Shown: piece by piece, positions 53,666 to 61,803 of the stretch
Position numbering within the stretch: the first letter of the stretch is position 1
Layout: the number at the start of each line of letters is the position of its first letter
Source: Paenibacillus polygoni
GTDB lineage: Bacteria; Bacillota; Bacilli; Paenibacillales; Paenibacillaceae
Assembly: GCF_030263935.1 (NCBI RefSeq)
Contig: NZ_CP127162.1
Span: forward strand, 1,931,501 to 1,995,500
Direction: 5' to 3'
DNA length: 64,000 nt
Made by a program: the position numbers and the translations under genes
The notes under the pieces: generated by a model
What the model saw: the letters and a program-made list of their open reading frames with translations, nothing else
Databases searched by the model: none
Told to the model about the DNA's origin: nothing

Positions 53666-54418
53666 ATGAATTATACAATACAAGCCTCACAGCGCACGCC
53701 CGCACTAATCATTTATTTAATTGATATTAGTGCTTCCATGAATATGATGATGGATAATCGTAGACGGATGGACATTGTGTATGATGCTTTGTCACTTGCC
53801 ATACGCCAAATGGTTTTTCGCTCCACGAAAGGGAATAGACTCACTCCCAGATATCGAATTGCTATCCTGGCTTATAGTGATGATGTATATGATTTACTTG
53901 GCGGTGTGAAAGGAATTGATGAGATTGCAGCCATAGGCTCACTCCCAGACCTGACGCCGATGCGGTTTTCAGATTCCGCTAAAGCTTTTCTACAAGCGGA
54001 AAAGATCCTGCAAAGCGAGCTGCCTTATATGCAGGATTGTCCTGCACCGCTTATCTGTCACATGACAGATGGGGTTGCCACAGGCGAAGATCCTGAACCT
54101 ATTGCAAAACGAATTATGGATATGAGTGTGCCGGATGGAAATGTTCTCATTGAAAATATATTTATTTCCGATCATCTTCTAGATGTGCCTGTTACAGAGC
54201 CAAGAAGATGGGGCGGTATTCTAAGAGATACGGAGCTGAAGGATGAACATGGGGAGAAGCTGCGTAACATGTCGTCCGTTCTTCCTGAAAGCTATCGGGA
54301 AATGTTGATAGAAGCGGACTACTTATTTTCCCCTGATTCGTTAATGATGCTGCCTGGCTCATGCGCAGAACTGGTCTCGATTGGATTCCAAATGTCTGCA
54401 GCTACCCCGGTAAGGTAA
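53666..54418 (+). CDS. VWA-domain protein (TerY-like) of the type VII locus
   Basis: A 250-residue single von Willebrand A domain. The MIDAS motif DISAS is at residues 20-24, with the third metal-site Thr in DLTPMRF and the conserved MTDGVATGED. It resembles cytosolic TerY-type VWA proteins, which are known to occur with a Ser/Thr kinase and a PP2C phosphatase, as here. Start ATG 53666 follows GAGGTGAAGG; the upstream frame overlaps the kinase stop. A scaffolding or regulatory role is inferred. Confidence 0.87.
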   Translation: MNYTIQASQRTPALIIYLIDISASMNMMMDNRRRMDIVYDALSLAIRQMVFRSTKGNRLTPRYRIAILAYSDDVYDLLGGVKGIDEIAAIGSLPDLTPMRFSDSAKAFLQAEKILQSELPYMQDCPAPLICHMTDGVATGEDPEPIAKRIMDMSVPDGNVLIENIFISDHLLDVPVTEPRRWGGILRDTELKDEHGEKLRNMSSVLPESYREMLIEADYLFSPDSLMMLPGSCAELVSIGFQMSAATPVR

Positions 54419-54431
54419 GGAGGAGAAGGGT

Positions 54432-55274
54432 TTGAAATCTTTGCGAACGTCGGTACCAGATCGTGGGAAGCCGCTCTTCTCTGAGGAATCTTTCCATTAT
54501 GTAAGTTCACAACATACGAACCAGCCTTTATCCACGTATAAAGGACGCTGGTTCTGTCGTTATGGTTATGGTCTGTCCTTTGAGTCCGCATCTTATGGCG
54601 ATAAAGGACAGGATTTTGCAGCAGTTCATATTCAGGGAGATGTATGCACTTTTGTACTCTGCGATGGGGTGTCCATGAGTTATCATGGGGATTTCGCTGC
54701 CAGGTATCTTGGAGAAGCGTTATGTGCTTGGATGAACGAAACCAAAGACTGGTCTTCTTCCTTGTTGTATCAGTTTCTGATGAGTCTTACGATTCCCGCT
54801 TCGAGGGAACTAAGCAACTACGCAGGAAGTCAGAATGCAAATATTCCTATGATGCTGCAGGAAGTGCTTGAAACAAAGAAAAAATTAGGAAGTCAGTCTA
54901 TGTATATCTGCGGAAAAATAAAACTGGGCTCCGGTAAAAAAGGAAGCCGTTTGCAGCTTGCTTGGCAAGGTGACTCTCGAATTCGGCTTTTCCGCAGCGG
55001 CAAAGAGATGGATCTTTCTTTTGACAAAATGAGAAGGACATCAGAGCGATGGTCAACAGCAGAAGGACCCATCGGGGGAAGTCCCCATGTGTATGAAGAG
55101 ACATTTCCACTCGGCGAAGATCTCGTACTTCGTTTATATACAGACGGGATGGGCGAACTTGATCCGATTGGAATTCATTTACCTAACGAGGAAATTCAAG
55201 TGTTAATGGACGCTCCGCATACAGGCGGACTTGAAGATGACGCTGCTTTTATAGAACTGAACTGGAAGTCATAA
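54432..55274 (+). CDS. PP2C-type protein phosphatase of the type VII locus
   Basis: A 280-residue PP2C phosphatase expected to reverse the neighbouring kinase. Metal ligands are in KGQDFAAV (Asp61), CDGVS (Asp78, Gly79), YTDGM and GLEDDAAFI. The core is a compact SpoIIE/PP2C type with a 35-residue N-terminal extension. Start TTG 54432 follows AAGGAGGAGAAG, 13 bases after the VWA gene. It is the last gene of the locus. Confidence 0.87.
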   Translation: MKSLRTSVPDRGKPLFSEESFHYVSSQHTNQPLSTYKGRWFCRYGYGLSFESASYGDKGQDFAAVHIQGDVCTFVLCDGVSMSYHGDFAARYLGEALCAWMNETKDWSSSLLYQFLMSLTIPASRELSNYAGSQNANIPMMLQEVLETKKKLGSQSMYICGKIKLGSGKKGSRLQLAWQGDSRIRLFRSGKEMDLSFDKMRRTSERWSTAEGPIGGSPHVYEETFPLGEDLVLRLYTDGMGELDPIGIHLPNEEIQVLMDAPHTGGLEDDAAFIELNWKS

Positions 55275-55290
55275 ATATTTGTTAAAAATT

Positions 55291-55357
55291 CACTCCTTTG
55301 GGTAGGCTGTCTAAGAGAATTTCTATATATCTCTAGACCAGACACTTCAAAGGAGTG
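55291..55357 (+). promoter_or_regulatory. Inverted repeat covering the SDR ribosome site
   Basis: CACTCCTTTG (55291-55300) is the perfect complement of CAAAGGAGTG (55348-55357), which contains the SDR ribosome site; TGTCT (55308-55312) and AGACA (55340-55344) pair inside. The hairpin would hide the ribosome site. Followed by ATTTTAT, it may also terminate the type VII operon. Confidence 0.65.
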
Positions 55358-55364
55358 ATTTTAT

Positions 55365-56174
55365 ATGTCATCATCTTCGGAAAATGGATTGCGCTTTTCA
55401 GGGAAAACAGCGATTGTTACAGGGGCAGGCTCTGGTATCGGCAAAGCAGCGGCGTTAAAGCTAGCGAAAGAAGGAGCGAATATTGCTTTATTTGATTTAA
55501 TCGATGAACGTACGGAAGAAACGAAACAAGCGATTGAACAGATGAGGCTGGGTCAAGTGGTCTCTTATGATGTAGATATATCTGATCCGAAGCGTGTGGA
55601 GAAATCAGTAAAGGGTACGATCGATACGTTTGGTGGAATTGATATTGTGTTTGCAAATGCCGGCATTAATGGGGTTGTCGCTCCTATTGAAGACATTGAT
55701 ATACAGGATTGGCATAATACGATAAATACAAACTTAGGAGGCACCTTTTTTACGGTGAAATTTGTATTGCCTCATATGAAAAAAAGAAATGGCGGCAGTA
55801 TTATCATTACCAGCTCCATTAATGGGAATTACACATTTTCAAATATAGGAATGTCAGCGTATAGTACTTCAAAGGCAGGTCAAGTTGCTTTTGCCAAAAT
55901 GGCGGCGCTTGAACTCGCCAAATTTAAAATTCGGGTGAATGTGATCTGCCCGGGTGCGATTACGACACATATTGATCAAAGTACAGATACATCTGAAGAG
56001 CTTAGTGAAGTTTCGATTAAGATGGAATTTCCTGAGGGAAGACAGCCGCTTTCTCATGGCCCTGGTACACCCGATCAAGTTGCGGAACTGGTTGCTTTTT
56101 TAGCTTCTGATGCTTCAAAGCATATTACAGGGGCACAGATTGTAATTGATGGAGCAGAATCTCTCCTCAGCTAA
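55365..56174 (+). CDS. Short-chain dehydrogenase/reductase
   Basis: A 269-residue classical SDR with NAD(P)-binding TGAGSGIGKAAA (about residues 19-30), NAGI, and the catalytic Ser (TSSING) with SAYSTSK (Tyr/Lys). The C-terminal GPGTPDQVAELVAFLASDASKHITGAQIVIDGAES is typical of the 3-oxoacyl-ACP/glucose dehydrogenase-like group. Substrate unknown. Start ATG 55365; its ribosome site AAAGGAGTG is buried in the inverted repeat 55291-55357, suggesting translational control. Confidence 0.9.
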   Translation: MSSSSENGLRFSGKTAIVTGAGSGIGKAAALKLAKEGANIALFDLIDERTEETKQAIEQMRLGQVVSYDVDISDPKRVEKSVKGTIDTFGGIDIVFANAGINGVVAPIEDIDIQDWHNTINTNLGGTFFTVKFVLPHMKKRNGGSIIITSSINGNYTFSNIGMSAYSTSKAGQVAFAKMAALELAKFKIRVNVICPGAITTHIDQSTDTSEELSEVSIKMEFPEGRQPLSHGPGTPDQVAELVAFLASDASKHITGAQIVIDGAESLLS

Positions 56175-56236
56175 ATGCACTAGTGCCGCTTATTGCAGAG
56201 AATGGGATATGTTATTTGTCAAAATATCATATGGCT

Positions 56237-56268
56237 CAACCGTTTCCCTTGCGGGAGGCGGTTTTTTT
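56237..56268 (+). terminator. SDR terminator
   Basis: CAACCG..TCCC pairs with GGGA..CGGTT around TTGC, followed by seven T. Confidence 0.82.
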
Positions 56269-56320
56269 CGCTATTTTAAATACATTACACCCGCATGATT
56301 AGCAGGGGAGGGCTTAGCAA

Positions 56321-56695
56321 ATGGGCTGGATAGAACGAATGGCAGAACAGAAGATAGCAGAAGCCATGGAACGAGGAGAACTCGATGATCTGCCTGGAAT
56401 GGGGAAACCTTTGGAAGTAGAGGATTTATCTCATGTGCCGGAAGATCTAAGAGCTTCCTATAAAATACTGAAAAACGCAGGTGTCTTACCCGAAGAACTG
56501 CTTGTACAACAAGATACGATTGCCTTGCAACATCTAATTAAGGCTTGTACAAATGGTTCGGAACTCGTCATACTTCAGAAGAAGCTGACGGAACAGCAGC
56601 TGCGGGTTCGTTTATTACTGGAACAGAGAGGGATTTATCAGAATCCTGCTTTCGCTATGTATGAGTCTAAGATTCGTGCAAAACTGGAAGATTAA
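56321..56695 (+). CDS. DUF1992 (DnaJ-homologue subfamily C28 type) protein
   Basis: A 124-residue protein of the DUF1992 family. The signature AEQKIAEAMERGELDDLPGMGKPL is at the N-terminus, and SYKILKNAGVLPEEL follows. The family is widespread and of unknown function. Start ATG 56321 follows GGGGAGGG. It lies 33 bases before hrpB and is probably co-transcribed with it. Confidence 0.9.
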   Translation: MGWIERMAEQKIAEAMERGELDDLPGMGKPLEVEDLSHVPEDLRASYKILKNAGVLPEELLVQQDTIALQHLIKACTNGSELVILQKKLTEQQLRVRLLLEQRGIYQNPAFAMYESKIRAKLED

Positions 56696-56728
56696 CAATC
56701 ATGGAGACATGGAGAAAAGAGAAATAAA

Positions 56729-59260
56729 ATGCGAAAAACGATATGGAATCAAGATCACGACCTTCCGATTTATCAAGTTATTCCTGATATCAAAAGCACG
56801 TTTCATCAAAAAAAATCGGCTGTTCTTGTTGCTGAGCCAGGGGCTGGGAAGACAACCGTTGTTCCTCTAGCATTATTAGAAGAAGAATGGATGCAGCATA
56901 AAAAGATAATCATGCTTGAACCTCGAAGACTGGCTGCAAGAAATGCCGCAATGAGAATGGCAAGAAGTATAGGTGAATCTGTTGGGGAAACAGTTGGCTA
57001 TCGGGTTCGGATGGACAGCAAGGTAAGCAGTGATACCCGAATCGAAGTAGTAACCGAAGGAATCTTAACTCGAATGCTGCAGCATGATCAGGCACTTGAA
57101 GAGGTGGGGCTTCTTATATTTGATGAGTTCCATGAACGCAATTTACATGGTGACTTGGCTTTGGCACTCGCACTGGAGTGTCAATCTGTACTCAGGGAAG
57201 ATTTACGAATTCTGGTCATGTCTGCGACGCTTGAAGCTGAACCGGTAACTTCTCTGCTCGGTGATGCTGCGCTGATTACTTGTACGGGAAGAACTTTTCC
57301 AGTAGAAACAAAGTACATGCCAAAGCTTCATCATCTGGATATGGAGACGCATATGGCTCAGGTTATTCCCCTTGCACTGACTCAGCAAGAAGGGCATGTC
57401 CTGGCTTTTCTGCCTGGGGCAAAAGAAATTCACCGCGTGATGAGAATGCTGGAGGGACAGAATCTAGGACCGGGCGTGAAAGTATACCCACTTTACGGAG
57501 CTTTATCGCAGCAAGAACAAGACCGTGCGATCACAGCTGCAGATACTTTTGAGCGAAAAGTAATTCTGGCCACAACGATCGCGGAATCGAGTTTAACTAT
57601 TGAAGGGATTGGAGCAGTCGTAGACAGCGGCTTAAGAAAAGATTCTGTCTTTTCATCTCGTACGGGTATGAGCCGATTAGTGACAATTCCAATCTCTAAA
57701 ACTTCCGCAGATCAGCGAAAGGGCCGGGCAGGAAGAACAGCAGAGGGCATATGCTACCGCTTATGGAGTACACTCGAGCAGGATGCCAAACCTGAAAAGA
57801 ATCGACCTGAGATACTCACTGCAGATCTTGCTCCTGTAGCGCTTGAACTTGCGGTGTGGGGTGTGCAAAACCCGGAAGATTTACGCTGGCTTGATGTGCC
57901 GCCTGCGGGCGCTTATGCGGCAGCAACTGCGCTGCTTCAGCAGCTGGGCTGCCTCGATGACCGCGGCCATGTAGCTAGCCGCGGCAAACAAATAGCGGGG
58001 ATGGGGACACATCCCCGCATTGGACACATGCTGCTGCAAGCGGCAAAGCTTGGACTGGCCAGGGATGCCAGTCTTCTCGGCGCGCTATTGCAGCATGGAT
58101 CATCCCGCCTGCTCGGCCCGAAGGCGGGATGGGATCTTCGTCCGCAGTTAGAACATCTGCGGACAATCTCTGCTGCCGGCTCTGCCTCGGCAGCCTTCCA
58201 AGATGAGGCCCCGCTGCGCAGCCTCATCCAAGAGAGCCGCCAGCTGTACAGAGAGGTAGAGACACGCCAGACAGAAGGCGAGTCTCTACCTCCGCAGGAA
58301 TTCTGCGGCTTACTGCTTGCCTTTGCCTATCCGGACCGGATCGGGCAAAGAAGAGAAGATGGCCGCTATTTCCTTTCGAGCGGCCGGGGTGTGCGGGCCT
58401 CTTCTGCGATGAGCGGACTCACCGCTCCTTATATCGTTGTTGCAGAAGCCGATGACCAAGGGGCAGATGGGCTTATTCGAACCTGCGCTCCGCTTGCACT
58501 TGCGGATATATACACTTATTTAAAAGAACTCATTACAACCCAAGAAAAAGTGTTCTGGGATAAAAACACACGCAGTGTGCGATCCTTACAATGGCAAAAA
58601 CGCGGAGAGATTATCCTGAAAGAAATGGCTTATCCGAATCCGCCTGAAGAAGATATTCTACAAGCCTTATTAGCAGGAATCAGAGAAGAAGGATTGTCTG
58701 TCTTTTCGATGAATAAAACCACTCATCAGCTAGTGGAACGGATGCAGTTTTTGCATAAAGTAAATCCTGCATGGCCGGATCTTTCGGGTTCTGCTCTGCT
58801 TGAATACCTGCTGAGTCATATCCCGCCTTACTTGACAGGGGTGCGCTCCGCATCTGGTTTACAGCAAATATCCATTACATCTGTACTGTTAGACAGCTTA
58901 TCCTGGGAACAACGACAGACACTTGAGAAGGAAGCTCCTACTCATTACACCGTACCCAGCGGCTCTAAGATTCCTATCAGATATGATGGACAAGGGGCTC
59001 CGTATATTGCTGTCAGACTGCAGGAAATGTTTGGACTTACGGAAAGCCCGCGACTGGGAGAAGGGCGTGTTCCCTTAACGCTTCATTTACTATCCCCTGC
59101 GCAAAGACCTGTACAAGTTACTTCGGATCTGAACAGTTTTTGGCGAGAAGGTTATTACGAGGTGAAGAAGGATCTGAAAGGCCGATATCCTAAACATTAC
59201 TGGCCGGAAGATCCACTGCAGGCAGTAGCGACAAACCGTGTTAAACCGAAGGGTAAATAG
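56729..59260 (+). CDS. hrpB: ATP-dependent helicase HrpB
   Basis: A DEAH-type helicase of the HrpB family, 843 residues, close to the family length. Motif I is AEPGAGKTT, motif II DEFH (LIFDEFHERNLHGD), motif III SAT, and motif VI QRKGRAGRTAEG, followed by the HrpB-specific C-terminal domain. The cellular role is uncertain (nucleic-acid helicase). Start ATG 56729. Codons for about residues 397-567 form a GC-rich patch with a series of perfect inverted repeats although the protein reads normally there. Confidence 0.93.
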   Translation: MRKTIWNQDHDLPIYQVIPDIKSTFHQKKSAVLVAEPGAGKTTVVPLALLEEEWMQHKKIIMLEPRRLAARNAAMRMARSIGESVGETVGYRVRMDSKVSSDTRIEVVTEGILTRMLQHDQALEEVGLLIFDEFHERNLHGDLALALALECQSVLREDLRILVMSATLEAEPVTSLLGDAALITCTGRTFPVETKYMPKLHHLDMETHMAQVIPLALTQQEGHVLAFLPGAKEIHRVMRMLEGQNLGPGVKVYPLYGALSQQEQDRAITAADTFERKVILATTIAESSLTIEGIGAVVDSGLRKDSVFSSRTGMSRLVTIPISKTSADQRKGRAGRTAEGICYRLWSTLEQDAKPEKNRPEILTADLAPVALELAVWGVQNPEDLRWLDVPPAGAYAAATALLQQLGCLDDRGHVASRGKQIAGMGTHPRIGHMLLQAAKLGLARDASLLGALLQHGSSRLLGPKAGWDLRPQLEHLRTISAAGSASAAFQDEAPLRSLIQESRQLYREVETRQTEGESLPPQEFCGLLLAFAYPDRIGQRREDGRYFLSSGRGVRASSAMSGLTAPYIVVAEADDQGADGLIRTCAPLALADIYTYLKELITTQEKVFWDKNTRSVRSLQWQKRGEIILKEMAYPNPPEEDILQALLAGIREEGLSVFSMNKTTHQLVERMQFLHKVNPAWPDLSGSALLEYLLSHIPPYLTGVRSASGLQQISITSVLLDSLSWEQRQTLEKEAPTHYTVPSGSKIPIRYDGQGAPYIAVRLQEMFGLTESPRLGEGRVPLTLHLLSPAQRPVQVTSDLNSFWREGYYEVKKDLKGRYPKHYWPEDPLQAVATNRVKPKGK
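57919..58427. repeat. Array of about 13 consecutive inverted repeats inside hrpB
   Basis: Arms (5' start-3' end): GCAGC 57920-57935, CCGCGGC 57961-57984, GCGGGGATG 57995-58018, GACTGGC 58053-58073, CATCCCGCC 58101-58131, GTCCGCAG 58140-58164, GCTGCCG 58172-58194, GATGAGGC 58202-58228, GTAGAGACxCGCC 58256-58289, CCGCAG 58292-58308, CTTTGCC 58321-58350, GGCCGCT 58361-58385, GAGCGG 58411-58427. Each arm is followed by its exact reverse complement (one mismatch in the ninth) with loops mostly of 5-17 nt. They do not overlap, and local GC is far above the rest of the window. Confidence 0.9.
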
Positions 59261-59303
59261 TCTTAGTCACCCCATAAGAAGCATTTTATATTTGGCGTTT
59301 ATG

Positions 59304-59328
59304 GTTTCGACCTTGTAAAGAAGGGTAA
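59304..59328 (+). promoter_or_regulatory. Sigma-B-like promoter of the stress protein
   Basis: GTTTCG (59304-59309), 13-nt spacer, GGGTAA (59323-59328), close to sigma-B GTTTWW-N12/15-GGGWAW. As many Paenibacillus lack sigma-B, the match may be an ancestral trace or coincidence. Confidence 0.35.
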
Positions 59329-59369
59329 TTAACAAGCACAGATTACTTTTCGATGAGGAGGAAATAGTA

Positions 59370-59975
59370 ATGGCTAACAAGACTAAAAAAGTGGTAGGGG
59401 TATTTCAGTCCGAACAAGAAGCTGCACGGGCAATTGAGCAGTTACAAGACCGCGGATATCACAATAGTGAAATCTCAGTGATTACACGAAGTAAAGATGA
59501 TATGAAAGCAATCGAATCGGAGACAGGGACGAAAGCTCCAGAAGGTGTGGCGGCGGGTGCAGCTACGGGCGGTGTGCTTGGTGGTCTAGCTGGATTGTTC
59601 GCAGGAATCGGTGCCCTCGCGATTCCAGGCATTGGTCCGATTTTGGCAGCAGGTCCGATAGCAGCTACGCTAACCGGTGCAGCAGTAGGTGCCGGTGCAG
59701 GCGGGTTAGTTGGCGGATTAGTTGGTCTTGGTATTCCAGAAGATGAAGCTGAGGAATATGAAAGAAATGTAGACGAAGGGCATATCCTCGTACTCGTCGA
59801 TCAGAGAGGTACGGACCGTGAAATTCACGGTATTTTCCGAGATAATCGGTCGCTAAATGCAGATCGTTACCGTGATTATGAGGAAGAAAATAATCTCCCA
59901 GGTCCTGATCGGGTTGCAAGAGACCGGGTGGAAGAGGAAGCAATTAAAACCAATTTGGATCGTACCATTCGGTAA
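59370..59975 (+). CDS. General stress protein 17M-like, YflT domain
   Basis: A 201-residue protein with an N-terminal YflT-type domain (KVVGVFQSEQEAARAIEQLQ, ISVITRSKDDMK), a central Gly/Ala-rich hydrophobic stretch with GxxxG repeats (about 63-120, glycine-zipper membrane-like) and a charged C-terminus. Family members are induced in general stress; the molecular role is unknown. Start ATG 59370 follows GAGGAGG. Confidence 0.87.
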   Translation: MANKTKKVVGVFQSEQEAARAIEQLQDRGYHNSEISVITRSKDDMKAIESETGTKAPEGVAAGAATGGVLGGLAGLFAGIGALAIPGIGPILAAGPIAATLTGAAVGAGAGGLVGGLVGLGIPEDEAEEYERNVDEGHILVLVDQRGTDREIHGIFRDNRSLNADRYRDYEEENNLPGPDRVARDRVEEEAIKTNLDRTIR

Positions 59976-60011
59976 CCATTCATAGTAGTTATAAAATCAG
60001 AATCGTTATAT

Positions 60012-60057
60012 AAAAATCCTGAGTGCTCGAGTTTTTGCGAGTACCCAGGATTTTTTA
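60012..60057. terminator. Bidirectional terminator between convergent genes
   Basis: AAAAATCCTG/CAGGATTTTTT stem with an inner CTCG/CGAG arm; T runs in both directions. Confidence 0.88.
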
Positions 60058-60058
60058 T

Positions 60059-61081
60059 TTAGTATATGGAATTGACGATAGCTAGATGATGAGAAGCAAA
60101 ATCTCGAAAACTCATAGGATTTTTGTTGTCGTATTGTCCCGTAGCATGAATTTCTCCCCATTTGAGAATTAGACTGTATAAGAAATGGATAGACAGACGG
60201 GATGAAATATCATAAGGCGTACTGAGAAGATCTGCATTCTGAAGATAAGAAGAGAGAAAGAATTCAGCTCTTCTATGCTGCCCTTTCCATAGCAGCTGAT
60301 TGGTAAACTTAACGACGTCTGCGAGGGGATCACCAAAATAAGCGGTCGTAAAATCGATAATACCGCTCACTTCCCATTCACCGGCATTTTGCTGTATCAA
60401 GATATTTTCTGATTTGTAATCTCCCATAACAAACGAATACATTTCTATATTACAGAAGGAGGACTCAGCAGCATTTTTTTGTTCGTGAACCCAGTCCATA
60501 TCTGCATCTTCAATAGGAGAGTATTTCTTGGCGTCTTCGAGCCAGTATAAGATTTGCTCCTTAGAAAAGGAGTAGAGACCCTGAGGGAAGGGGCGTCGTT
60601 TTTCCGTTTCTGGATCATATTCAGCTGCTTCCTTTGTTCTCCAGGTGTGAAGTTCAAGAAGCGCAGCAGCAAGCTTAGACAGGATCAATTGATCTTCTTC
60701 TTCAGACAGAGCAAGTTTATCCAGATCATGATAATGAACCCCCGGCAGAAGAGGCATGAGTACATACGAATAGCCAAAAAGGTCTTCCGCTGAGTCGATC
60801 ATATAAGGCGCTGGAACGGGAGCTTTGGTATGTATTTTTAGCTGCTGAATGATATATTGTTCTTCTTTCCATTGTCCTGGGTAGAGAGGATTTCCCTTAA
60901 ATACATAATCTCCTGTGGAGGTATGAATAAAAAGGGTTTGCTTCATCACTCCGTGCTCTGTCGGCTTGTACGAGCGTAACGTACCAAGTCCCCAGCGTGA
61001 TAACATTTCTTGAATGGACTGCTGCTGAATATTCGTAATTCGCGGAGCAGAAAAATAAATGCGGGTCGTCAGTATAACCAC
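60059..61081 (-). CDS. Aminoglycoside-phosphotransferase-like kinase (APH family)
   Basis: A 340-residue kinase-like protein of the APH/choline-kinase superfamily. The catalytic loop reads VMGDYKSENIL; the His usual before the Asp is Gly, but Asp and Asn remain, and the metal Asp is in GIIDFTTAYFGDP. The substrate is unknown (antibiotic, sugar or small molecule). The only canonical start at the N-terminus is GTG 61081, which lies in its own ribosome site AAGGAGTGG; a CTG at 61072 has better spacing. Confidence 0.85.
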   Translation of the reverse strand: MVILTTRIYFSAPRITNIQQQSIQEMLSRWGLGTLRSYKPTEHGVMKQTLFIHTSTGDYVFKGNPLYPGQWKEEQYIIQQLKIHTKAPVPAPYMIDSAEDLFGYSYVLMPLLPGVHYHDLDKLALSEEEDQLILSKLAAALLELHTWRTKEAAEYDPETEKRRPFPQGLYSFSKEQILYWLEDAKKYSPIEDADMDWVHEQKNAAESSFCNIEMYSFVMGDYKSENILIQQNAGEWEVSGIIDFTTAYFGDPLADVVKFTNQLLWKGQHRRAEFFLSSYLQNADLLSTPYDISSRLSIHFLYSLILKWGEIHATGQYDNKNPMSFRDFASHHLAIVNSIY

Positions 61082-61397
61082 TCCTTCACTGTAATCACCT
61101 TATTTTACAATAAATGATACAGAAATAGAGAGAGTAAAGTAGAAATTTAGATAGACTTACCACAAAAAAACGTAATATATTAAATATTTTCAATATATGA
61201 AAAATTCATAAAAGATATTCAAAACAGCTCCCCAGCTACTCTTCCTATCAAACTTCATGAAATTTCCACTTATTCACTATGTTATATTACCTGTCACAAA
61301 ATGCATATACGGAAAAATAGAAGGATGTCAAGACATAAAAAGAGGTTTATAATGGAACAAAGATGGTTATTTGATTGTTATGAGAGGAGGACATCAG
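61082..61397. other. AT-rich intergenic region upstream of rtp
   Basis: Divergent gap. It holds TTTTCA/TGAAAA around ATATA (about 61187-61204), ACTATGT at about 61277, and no gene. In Bacillus subtilis RTP-binding Ter sites lie upstream of rtp, but I could not match a complete Ter site here by eye. Confidence 0.35.
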
Positions 61398-61757
61398 TTG
61401 GCTTTTATGATATCCCAGCGTGCATTTATTAAGCTTTATTTAATTACCATGGTCGAGCAGCATAGAGGTTACGGCTATGAAATGCTGGAAGCCATGAAGG
61501 ATGAATTCAAAGGGTTTGGTTATGTTCCCCCTCAGAGTGAAGTTTATCGAGCTTTACATGAATTGGTTCAAGAAGGCGTGTTCTATCGAACGAAGCGATT
61601 AAAAGGAAACGACCCTCGCGTTGATTTCCAAGAGATCGTATTATATCACTTTACGGATGATGGAGAAGAAAAAGCCTCTTTATATAAAAAGCAGGTAAAG
61701 GTCGATTTGGACAGGTGTCTTGGTATGCTTAATAAAGCAGAGCGAGATAACTTTTAG
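61398..61757 (+). CDS. rtp: Replication terminator protein homologue
   Basis: A 119-residue winged-helix protein that matches Bacillus RTP over almost its entire length: SQRAFIKLYLITMVEQ, EVYRALHELVQEGV, QEIVLYHFTDD, ASLYKKQVKVDLDRC and the DNF end all have close equivalents. In Bacillus RTP dimers bind Ter sites and block replication forks in one direction. Start TTG 61398 follows AGAGGAGG with 7-nt spacing. A PadR-like relative is the other option, but the similarity is specific to RTP. Confidence 0.88.
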   Translation: MAFMISQRAFIKLYLITMVEQHRGYGYEMLEAMKDEFKGFGYVPPQSEVYRALHELVQEGVFYRTKRLKGNDPRVDFQEIVLYHFTDDGEEKASLYKKQVKVDLDRCLGMLNKAERDNF

Positions 61758-61803
61758 GATCCGCGGGAAAGCGGTTCATCTGTAACAGAAAGGGAGAATA
61801 GCG

